From positions 1 through 20,947 of the forward strand of contig NZ_GL891997.1 in the NCBI RefSeq assembly GCF_000213555.1: a stretch of 20,947 bases of DNA, written 5' to 3'. The notes under the pieces were generated by a model, which saw only the letters and a list, made by a program, of their open reading frames with translations, made no database searches and was not told the origin of the DNA. The position numbers and the translations under genes are program-made. The DNA comes from Dysgonomonas gadei ATCC BAA-286. GTDB taxonomy: Bacteria; Bacteroidota; Bacteroidia; Bacteroidales; Dysgonomonadaceae. Positions 14,329-20,947 of the stretch are shown in pieces. Positions within the stretch are counted from its first letter, which is position 1, and the number at the start of each line of letters is the position of its first letter.

Positions 14329-14370
14329 AACTCTGTTATTTAAGTGTAAAATTACTTGTAACAGAGTTAT
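14327..14370 (-). promoter_or_regulatory. Inverted repeat over the integrase start codon
   Basis: A perfect 12-bp inverted repeat (ataactctgtta at 14327-14338, taacagagttat at 14359-14370) with a 20-base spacer begins inside the ATG of the first integrase. Overlapping direct repeats gttatttaagtg (14335-14346) and gttattttaagtg (14366-14378) accompany it. It could be an operator, an integrase arm site, or an mRNA hairpin hiding the start codon. Confidence 0.5.
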
Positions 14371-14590
14371 TTTAAGTGATATAAAATATGGAGCCAACAG
14401 GAAACAAACTCCAATTTTGTATTCAAAACCCGTATTTTCACCGTTAGTGTAAAAAAAGGGTTATTTTTGAAAGACGTTTTAAGAAAAACAAGCGCTCTTT
14501 GAGATGATTATCTTTATTCAGGCTGTTTCTGTTCCCTAATCCGACCAATCAAAAAGGCAGTATTTAGGTAGCAAATCTTTCACTTAATTA

Positions 14591-14630
14591 CTCTATATTC
14601 TTCCATTTAGCTTATCAGAAGAATATAGAG
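14591..14630. repeat. Perfect 13-bp inverted repeat
   Basis: ctctatattcttc (14591-14603) and gaagaatatagag (14618-14630) are exact inverse copies around a 14-base loop. No T run follows on either strand and no gene ends nearby, so it does not look like a terminator. It may be a recombinase- or regulator-binding site. Confidence 0.6.
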
Positions 14631-14687
14631 AAACAACGCTGAATGAACCTTCCTATCAAACACTTACTGTATTCTTCCGAATTTTGC

Positions 14688-14697
14688 CTATCTTTGC
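14688..14697 (+). other. Candidate attachment-site core
   Basis: ctatctttgc matches the CTnDOT-family target core GTAnnTTTGC at all fixed positions but the first. It lies about 360 bases upstream of the integrase start, a reasonable place for an attachment site. The same motif is nearly identical to a promoter -7 element, so the identification is tentative. Confidence 0.25.
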
Positions 14698-14754
14698 GAG
14701 ATTCTCATTATATTTGTAGAATATAAGATGCGCCTCGGCATACTCAAAGTAAAC

Positions 14755-14786
14755 TTTGACTCTACCCCCGGCTTTCTCTATATTTG
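14755..14786 (+). promoter_or_regulatory. Predicted promoter of the GH2 beta-galactosidase
   Basis: TTTG (14755-14758), a 20-base spacer and TATATTTG (14779-14786) form a full Bacteroidetes -33/-7 promoter. Transcription would start near 14793, about 40 bases before the ATG at 14834. A second TATATTTG at 14709-14716, with TTTG at 14683-14686, could be an alternative upstream promoter with a longer, 22-base spacer. Confidence 0.65.
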
Positions 14787-14833
14787 TGGCATTGCAAGAT
14801 AATCTCTTATATATAACAATCAAAAGCTAAAAC

Positions 14834-17800
14834 ATGAAAAAAACACTCTTTTTACTTTCAGTGTTTCTGTGCTCAGGCCTTTTTGCCCAGAATAACGTCC
14901 CTGATTGGGAAAATCCGGAAGTTTTTGCAGTAAATAAGGAAGAAACCCGTGCAACGTCATTGCCTTATCCATCCGATCAATTGGCATTGACTGATGATTA
15001 CGCGGCTTCACCTTATTATCAGTTACTCGATGGAATGTGGAAATTTCACTGGGTACCTAAGGTAGCGGAAGTTCCGGAAGGATTTTATAAGGAAAACTAT
15101 GATGCAAGCAAGTGGGTGAACATGCCTGTACCGGGTAATTGGGAATTCAACGGTTACGGTATTCCGATGTATGTAAACACTGGCTTCGGCTTCAAGAAGA
15201 ATCCACCGTATATCGATAGGGAAGATTCGCCTACAGGGGCGTACCGTCACGAATTCAATATTCCTGATAATTGGGACGGGCGTAAGGTATTCATTCATTT
15301 CGATGGAGGTACGAATTCGATGTATGTATGGGTAAACGGGCAAAAAGTAGGTTATACCGAAAATGCCAAAAGCCCGGCTGAATTCGATATTACGAAATAT
15401 ATACGCAAGGGAAAAAATATACTGGCTTGCGAAGTGCATAAATTCAGCGATGGTTCATATCTCGAAGATCAGGATATGTGGCGTCTGGGAGGAATAAACA
15501 GGAGCGTATATTTATATAGTACGGCGCAGACTCGTATATGGGATTTCTTTGCTCATCCCGATCTGGATAAGAATTACAAGAACGGAGTATTCAGTGTGGA
15601 TATAAAACTGAAGAATTATACGAATGCAGCGCAGGCCCAAACTGTAGATGTAGCGATAATCGATAATACCGGAAAGAAAGTATTCGGCAAGTCTCAGAAA
15701 ACTACTATTCCGGCAGAGAGTACCAGTGACCTGTCATTTTCAGGAAATGTATCAAATCCGTTGAAATGGACAGCCGAAACACCGAACCTGTATACTATGC
15801 TGATTACATTAAAGGATAGTAAAGGTAATGTGGTGGAAGCGACTTCGCACAAAATAGGGTTCCGTAAGATTGAAATAAAAGACGGACAACTGTTTGTCAA
15901 TGGTAAAAAAGTATTCTTTAAAGGAGTGAACCTGCATGAGTTCAATACAAATACGGGACAGGTAGTTACCCGCAAAGAAATGATGCGTAACCTGCAACTG
16001 ATGAAAGAACTGAATATAAATGCTGTGCGTACGTCCCATTATCCGCAACAACCGCTTTGGTACAAGCTTTGTGACGAGTACGGCATTTATCTGGTAGACG
16101 AAGCAAACCTTGAATCACATGGCCTGGGTTATGGCCCGGATAATGTATCGAACTTCCCCGAATGGCATGCCACACATATGGATCGTATCATCCGTGCAGT
16201 GGAACGTGACAAGAATCATGCTTCGGTTATTTTCTGGTCGCTGGGTAATGAGGCCAGCAACGGCAAAGCGTTCTTCGATATGTACGATTGGGCAAAAGCC
16301 CGGGATAACAGCCGTCCGGTACAATATGAGCAAGCATATCAGAAAGACCGCAACACCGATATTATCTGTCACATGTATCCTTCATGGGAAAATATGAAAC
16401 GTGATGCAGCCAAAGATTTGGGACGTCCTTATATCATGTGCGAGTATGCGCATGCAATGGGTAATAGTATGGGTAATTTCCAGGAATACTGGGATTTGAT
16501 GCGCTCGAGCAAAAATATGCAGGGCGGCTTTATCTGGGAATGGTACAATCACGGATACCCGGCTAAGGACGAACAGGATCGTTTCTACTGGGCATACGGT
16601 GGCGACCTGAAAGGATATAATAAGATGAATGACGGGAACTTTGTTGCCGACGGTCTTATCAGCCCTGACCAGAACTATATTCCACACACCCACATTGTGA
16701 AGAAAGTATATCAGAATATCTTATTCGAGGCTAAAGATCTGAATAATGGTATAATCACTGTAATCAACGACTTCAAGTTTACCGACCTTACCAATAAGAA
16801 TTATACTTATAAATGGGTATTGCTGAAAAACGGAGAAAATGCAGGTGAAGGTACATTCGATATTACTGTACCTGCCGACTCGCGGAAAGATATCAAACTG
16901 AACATCCCTGCGATAACAGCAGAAGCCGGAACTGAATATTATCTTCAGGTATTTGCATACAGCAAGGAAGATACACCTTTTATCAAGGCCGGATTTGAAG
17001 TAGCTAAAGGTGAATTTGCTTTTGTTTCCAATAATTATTTTGAACAATCGTCTGACGCATCGGGTTCTTTGACTATAGATAAAAAAGACGACAAGATCAT
17101 CGTAACATCGGGAACTCTGGCTTATGAATTCTCATCGAAGGATGGCCGCAGCTTGCTTTCTATGACTAATGACGGAAAGAAAGTATTCAACGAACTTCCT
17201 CGTTTGAACTTCTGGCGTGCTCCTACGGATAACGACTTCGGAGAATGGGTTCAGTATAACCTGCGTTTGTGGGATGCTGCCGGACATAATATTATATATA
17301 CATTCAAAGGCTCGCAAGAGGCTAACGGGGGTATTACGGTTAATTATGAGGCCAAGCTGAAAGGAATTGAAGCGAAAGTCGATTTGGCCTATACTGTGAA
17401 CAAAGATGGAAGCCTCACCACTGTGGCTAATTACAAAGCCTTGGCAGATGATCTTCCTGAGATGGTACGTTTCGGTATGATTATGACTCTACCTAAGCAA
17501 GTGGATGACTTTACATGGTATGGACGTGGGCCGTGGGAAAATTATATAGACCGTAACCATGATACATTTATGGGCATCTGGAATGGTAAAGTTGAAGAAC
17601 AGGCTTTTGCTTATTACCGTCCGCAAGAGACAGGAAATAAGACTGATGTTCGTTGGCTGACATTGAAGAATAAAGACGGTAACGGGATTAAAGTTACGGG
17701 AGTACAACCTTTATCGGTAAGCGCGACCAACAATAAGCCGGAAGACCTCGACCCGGGCATGACGAAGAAACAACAGCATGCTTCCGATATTCTGCCGCGT

Positions 17801-17938
17801 AACGAGACTGTATTGTGTGTTGACCTATTTCAGCGTGGAGTAGCCGGATTGAATTCATGGGGCGCAAGTCCGCTGTCGCCATACAGGTTCTTTGGAAAAG
17901 AATACACATATGGCTACACGATCAGTGTTATAAAATAA
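14834..17938 (+). CDS. Secreted GH2 beta-galactosidase (LacZ-type)
   Basis: A 1034-aa glycoside hydrolase with the five-domain LacZ plan: a signal peptide (1-19, MKKTLFLLSVFLCSGLFAQ), a GH2 sugar-binding domain (about 45-225), an Ig-like domain (230-335), a TIM barrel (335-610), a linking beta domain (about 620-720) and a C-terminal beta-galactosidase small-chain domain (about 750-1030). The catalytic acid/base is E473 (WSLGNEAS) and the nucleophile is E537 (IMCEYAHAMGN); NAVRTSHYPQ and GGFIWEW are further family marks. It should hydrolyse terminal beta-linked galactose in the periplasm; specificity cannot be read from sequence, and some relatives act on other sugars. It has its own promoter and terminator and is probably host chromosome next to the inserted element. 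Confidence 0.9.
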   Translation: MKKTLFLLSVFLCSGLFAQNNVPDWENPEVFAVNKEETRATSLPYPSDQLALTDDYAASPYYQLLDGMWKFHWVPKVAEVPEGFYKENYDASKWVNMPVPGNWEFNGYGIPMYVNTGFGFKKNPPYIDREDSPTGAYRHEFNIPDNWDGRKVFIHFDGGTNSMYVWVNGQKVGYTENAKSPAEFDITKYIRKGKNILACEVHKFSDGSYLEDQDMWRLGGINRSVYLYSTAQTRIWDFFAHPDLDKNYKNGVFSVDIKLKNYTNAAQAQTVDVAIIDNTGKKVFGKSQKTTIPAESTSDLSFSGNVSNPLKWTAETPNLYTMLITLKDSKGNVVEATSHKIGFRKIEIKDGQLFVNGKKVFFKGVNLHEFNTNTGQVVTRKEMMRNLQLMKELNINAVRTSHYPQQPLWYKLCDEYGIYLVDEANLESHGLGYGPDNVSNFPEWHATHMDRIIRAVERDKNHASVIFWSLGNEASNGKAFFDMYDWAKARDNSRPVQYEQAYQKDRNTDIICHMYPSWENMKRDAAKDLGRPYIMCEYAHAMGNSMGNFQEYWDLMRSSKNMQGGFIWEWYNHGYPAKDEQDRFYWAYGGDLKGYNKMNDGNFVADGLISPDQNYIPHTHIVKKVYQNILFEAKDLNNGIITVINDFKFTDLTNKNYTYKWVLLKNGENAGEGTFDITVPADSRKDIKLNIPAITAEAGTEYYLQVFAYSKEDTPFIKAGFEVAKGEFAFVSNNYFEQSSDASGSLTIDKKDDKIIVTSGTLAYEFSSKDGRSLLSMTNDGKKVFNELPRLNFWRAPTDNDFGEWVQYNLRLWDAAGHNIIYTFKGSQEANGGITVNYEAKLKGIEAKVDLAYTVNKDGSLTTVANYKALADDLPEMVRFGMIMTLPKQVDDFTWYGRGPWENYIDRNHDTFMGIWNGKVEEQAFAYYRPQETGNKTDVRWLTLKNKDGNGIKVTGVQPLSVSATNNKPEDLDPGMTKKQQHASDILPRNETVLCVDLFQRGVAGLNSWGASPLSPYRFFGKEYTYGYTISVIK

Positions 17939-17962
17939 ACAGATTAGAATAATAAATTACAG

Positions 17963-17998
17963 ACCTTGCCCGAAATTCTTTTCAGGCAAGGTTTTTTT
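17963..17998 (+). terminator. Rho-independent terminator of the beta-galactosidase
   Basis: accttgcc (17963-17970) pairs with ggcaaggt (17985-17992), the stem extending inward through gaaa/tttc after one mismatch, and is followed by seven T residues (17992-17998). It lies 25 bases after the stop codon. Confidence 0.9.
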
Positions 17999-18126
17999 AT
18001 CGGTGAATTTTAATTCTGAATCAAATCTCCCCCCTTTTTGACCTAATTGAATCCTGTTAGTTAGAATATTCTTAGGCACTTTTGTACTAATGAAACGTGT
18101 GAAAAATCTAAGTATATAATTACACC

Positions 18127-19281
18127 ATGAAAAGAAAATTATACCTCTTGTTACCATTCTTCTTTATATATGCATCATGTATTGGGAATGCCAATAAAAT
18201 AAATGAGAGTACCTCGGACAATACAATGACTGAAACGGAAGTTGTGGAATTAATAAAGAAAGTGAACAATCATTGGCAGTCTGCTCATCCCGGGCATGAG
18301 AATTCCTTTTGGCACAGGGCTGCATACCATACAGGAAATATGGCTGCCTATGAAACCACGGGTATAGAAGAATATAAAGCATATTCGAAAGCGTGGTCGG
18401 AGAAAAATGAATGGAAGGGTGCTAAATCCGATGATAAACAGGAATGGAAATACTCTTATGGAGAAACAGATGAATATGTGCTGTTCGGAGACTTTCAGAC
18501 TTGTTTTCAGGTGTACATAGACTTATATAATCTCGATGAAGAGAAAGACGAAACGAAAATAGCCCGTGCAAAAGAAGTGATGAAATACCAGATGTCTACC
18601 CCTAATGTGGATTACTGGTGGTGGGCCGACGGATTATATATGGTAATGCCTGTGATGACACGGCTATATAAGATTACAGGAGATAAGCAATATCTGGATA
18701 AGTTATATGAATATTTCGCCTATGCCCGCGACTTAATGTATGATAAAGAAAGCAGTCTGTTTTACCGCGATGCCAAATATATCTATCCGAAGCATAAGAC
18801 AAACAAGGGTTTGAAAGACTTTTGGGCCAGAGGTAACGGATGGGTTTTTGCCGCTATCCCAAGAGTGCTGGCAGACTTACCACAAGATAATCCACACCGG
18901 GCCGAATATATACAGATCTATCAGGATATGGCAAAGGCTATAGCTGCCTGTCAACAGGAAGAAGGTTTCTGGAGCCGTAGCATGCTCGATCTGGAACAGG
19001 CGCCTGGATATGAAACCAGTGGAACGGCATTTTTTGCCTATGGTTTTCTATGGGGAGTGAATAATAACATATTAGATAAGGATGCTTATAAACCGGCAAT
19101 TGATAAGAGTTGGAAATATCTGACAGAAACAGCTTTGCAGCCTGATGGCTCGATAGGATATGTGCAACCGATAGGCGAAAGAGCCGACCAGCATAAAAAT
19201 GTAGGACCTGATACAACAGCCGATTTCGGAGTGGGTGCATTTCTTCTGGCAGCTGCAGAAATGGTCAAATATTTAAAATAA
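18127..19281 (+). CDS. GH105-type unsaturated uronyl hydrolase lipoprotein
   Basis: A 384-aa (alpha/alpha)6-barrel enzyme. The N terminus MKRKLYLLLPFFFIYASC is a lipoprotein signal with the acylated cysteine at C18; the next residues lack an acidic surface-export signal, so it probably faces the periplasm. Family marks are WWWADGLYMVMPVMTRLY, with D168 in the position of the catalytic aspartate of YteR-like enzymes, FWARGNGWVFAAIPRVL and APGYETSGTAFFAYGFLWGV. Enzymes of GH105 and GH88 remove the 4,5-unsaturated uronic acid left at chain ends by polysaccharide lyases, as in rhamnogalacturonan or ulvan breakdown. It is followed after 11 bases by the DUF2264 gene, so the two form an operon. No full consensus promoter was found upstream. 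The exact substrate is not readable. Confidence 0.85.
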   Translation: MKRKLYLLLPFFFIYASCIGNANKINESTSDNTMTETEVVELIKKVNNHWQSAHPGHENSFWHRAAYHTGNMAAYETTGIEEYKAYSKAWSEKNEWKGAKSDDKQEWKYSYGETDEYVLFGDFQTCFQVYIDLYNLDEEKDETKIARAKEVMKYQMSTPNVDYWWWADGLYMVMPVMTRLYKITGDKQYLDKLYEYFAYARDLMYDKESSLFYRDAKYIYPKHKTNKGLKDFWARGNGWVFAAIPRVLADLPQDNPHRAEYIQIYQDMAKAIAACQQEEGFWSRSMLDLEQAPGYETSGTAFFAYGFLWGVNNNILDKDAYKPAIDKSWKYLTETALQPDGSIGYVQPIGERADQHKNVGPDTTADFGVGAFLLAAAEMVKYLK

Positions 19282-19292
19282 ATTTTATACTT

Positions 19293-20546
19293 ATGAAAAA
19301 AATATATATACTACTGACACTTACAGTCCTTCTTTCTTTACCATCATATGCAAATATGGATCAGAAAGAAGAGATACCAAACGACCGTGCTTACTGGACT
19401 GATCTGCTTTACAAAATAGCCTCGCCTGTCCTTAGTAATATGAGCAAGGGTGAGTTGTCCAGGAATATGGAACTGGAATTAAGCCCTACATGGGACGGAC
19501 GTGACAAACGTGTTTCATACATGGAATGCTTTGGCCGTCTGATGTCCGGATTAGCGCCATGGCTTAGCTTGCCGGATGATGATACTGTCGAAGGTAAGCA
19601 ACGGAAACAATTACGCGAATGGGCGCTTAAAAGTTATGCACAGGCGGTTGATCCGGCCAGCCCGGATTATCTGTTGTGGCGCAACGAGGGGCAGCCATTG
19701 GTAGATGCCGCATATATCGCTTCCAGTTTTCTGCGTGCGCCTAAGCAATTATGGGAACCTTTGGATGATTTGACGAAGAAAAGATATATTGAAGAATTTC
19801 AGCAATTGCGCCGTATCGATCCTCCTTATACAAACTGGCTTTTGTTTTCGGCAATGGTAGAGTCATTCTTACTCTCTGTAGATGCGCAATGCGATATGTA
19901 TCGTATCCACAGCGCTATTCGTAAGATTGAGGAATGGTATGTGGGAGATGGCTGGTACTCGGATGGCTCACACTTTGCATTCGACTATTATAACAGTTTT
20001 GTTATTCAGCCTATGTATGTGCAGGTATTGGAAGTACTTGTTGACCGTCAGATCAGGTTACGTGACAAGAATCTGGCTGTAGTGCAAAAGAATCTCGACA
20101 CAGCAAAAAAACGCATGCAACGCTTTGGTATCATACTCGAACGTTTTATTTCACCAGAAGCCACATTCCCTGCATTCGGTCGCTCTATGACTTACCGTAT
20201 GGGTGCGTTTCAACCACTGGCTTTATTGTCGTGGAAAGAATATTTACCGGAAGAGCTACCTGAGGGACAGGTGCGTAATGCGTTAACATGTGTTATGAAG
20301 CGTATGTTCTCTATGGAAGGCAACTTTAATAAGGGAGGTTTCTTGCAATTGGGATTTGCGGGACATCAACCCGATTTGGCTGATTGGTATACAAATAATG
20401 GAAGTTTATATCTGACGACAGAAGTATTCCTTCCCCTGGGTTTACCTGCCAGTCATTCTTTCTGGACTTCCCCAGCTCAGGACTGGACTGAAAAGAAAGC
20501 ATGGAGCGGGCAATCATTCCCTAAAGACCATGCAATAAGGGATTAA
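19293..20546 (+). CDS. DUF2264 family protein, probable glycan-active enzyme
   Basis: A 417-aa exported protein with a signal peptide (about 1-20, MKKIYILLTLTVLLSLPSYA) and a DUF2264 domain over nearly its full length. Recognisable segments are SYMECFGRLMSGLAPWL, PLVDAAYIASSFLRAPKQLW, TNWLLFSAMVESFLL, WYVGDGWYSDGSHFAFDYYN and FPAFGRSMTYRMGAFQPLA, an alpha-toroid pattern with many aromatic and acidic residues suited to sugar binding. Members of this family occur in polysaccharide utilisation loci; I recall some being classed as GH154 with glucuronidase activity, which would fit its GH105 neighbour, but I am not certain of that mapping. It is co-transcribed with the GH105 gene. Confidence 0.75.
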   Translation: MKKIYILLTLTVLLSLPSYANMDQKEEIPNDRAYWTDLLYKIASPVLSNMSKGELSRNMELELSPTWDGRDKRVSYMECFGRLMSGLAPWLSLPDDDTVEGKQRKQLREWALKSYAQAVDPASPDYLLWRNEGQPLVDAAYIASSFLRAPKQLWEPLDDLTKKRYIEEFQQLRRIDPPYTNWLLFSAMVESFLLSVDAQCDMYRIHSAIRKIEEWYVGDGWYSDGSHFAFDYYNSFVIQPMYVQVLEVLVDRQIRLRDKNLAVVQKNLDTAKKRMQRFGIILERFISPEATFPAFGRSMTYRMGAFQPLALLSWKEYLPEELPEGQVRNALTCVMKRMFSMEGNFNKGGFLQLGFAGHQPDLADWYTNNGSLYLTTEVFLPLGLPASHSFWTSPAQDWTEKKAWSGQSFPKDHAIRD

Positions 20547-20945
<399 letters not shown>

Positions 20946-20947
20946 AG

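Larger units (their letters stand above)
14371..14833. other. Junction region between integrase operon and beta-galactosidase
   Basis: No gene is visible. The stretch holds an imperfect aaccc/gggtt inverted repeat with internal A/T runs (about 14427-14462), a perfect 13-bp palindrome (14591-14630), three TAnnTTTG motifs (14689, 14709, 14779) and the promoter of the beta-galactosidase. The element end must lie here if the integrases sit at the end of the element, as is usual. Confidence 0.5.

Noticed and set aside
14427..14462. Imperfect aaccc/gggtt inverted repeat as a terminator
   Set aside because: No gene ends here on either strand and the stem is broken by unpaired A/T runs; recorded only as part of the junction region.
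18061..18126. Consensus promoter for the GH105 operon
   Set aside because: CACTTTTG (18077-18084) differs from TAnnTTTG at the first base and has no TTTG at the right distance upstream, so no promoter is claimed.

Overview
The window reads as chromosome of a Bacteroidales bacterium (Bacteroides, Parabacteroides or Dysgonomonas type) carrying the integrase-side end of an integrative or conjugative element. The grounds are Bacteroidetes-style promoters (TTTG plus TAnnTTTG), Bacteroidetes-type tyrosine integrases, PcfJ/PcfK accessory genes, and exported polysaccharide-degrading enzymes. No rRNA, tRNA or CRISPR array was seen.

Layout: (1) 1-448, the 3' end of an IS21-family insertion (istB tail plus two terminal direct repeats). 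(2) 407-6488, an A+T-rich cargo block with an immune-like character. It has a 5'-truncated unknown gene abutting the IS, a GHKL (Hsp90/MutL-type) ATPase carrying a C-terminal PD-(D/E)XK nuclease motif, an orphan 139-aa gene with a long leader, and a large protein joining a PHP metal-dependent phosphoesterase domain to an SMC/ABC-type ATPase (TrlF/Ppl architecture). Terminators separate these into independent transcription units. (3) 6569-10261, a leftward operon of element housekeeping genes: a small membrane protein, a 330-aa protein, PcfK, PcfJ, a 159-aa protein and a 55-aa protein. (4) 10262-11334, a structured non-coding region followed by two small, paralogous MerR-like helix-turn-helix genes reading right. 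(5) 11385-14328, two tandem tyrosine integrases and a RhuM-like DNA-binding gene reading left, with a conspicuous inverted repeat over the first integrase start. (6) 14329-14833, the presumed junction between element and chromosome, holding palindromes and TAnnTTTG motifs. (7) 14834-20546, host-type catabolic genes: a secreted GH2 beta-galactosidase, a GH105-type unsaturated uronyl hydrolase lipoprotein and a DUF2264 protein, fitting breakdown of a galactose- and uronate-containing glycan such as rhamnogalacturonan or an arabinogalactan. (8) 20547-20947, a gene-free A+T-rich tail ending in a 78-bp (AG)39 tract.

How the parts fit (inference): integrases and HTH proteins move the element, the pcf-type operon supports its transfer, and the cargo block probably protects the host or element against phage or competing DNA. 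The most interesting candidate system is the GHKL-ATPase/nuclease gene with its truncated upstream partner. The PHP-ATPase is a recognisable member of a family with known anti-phage examples.
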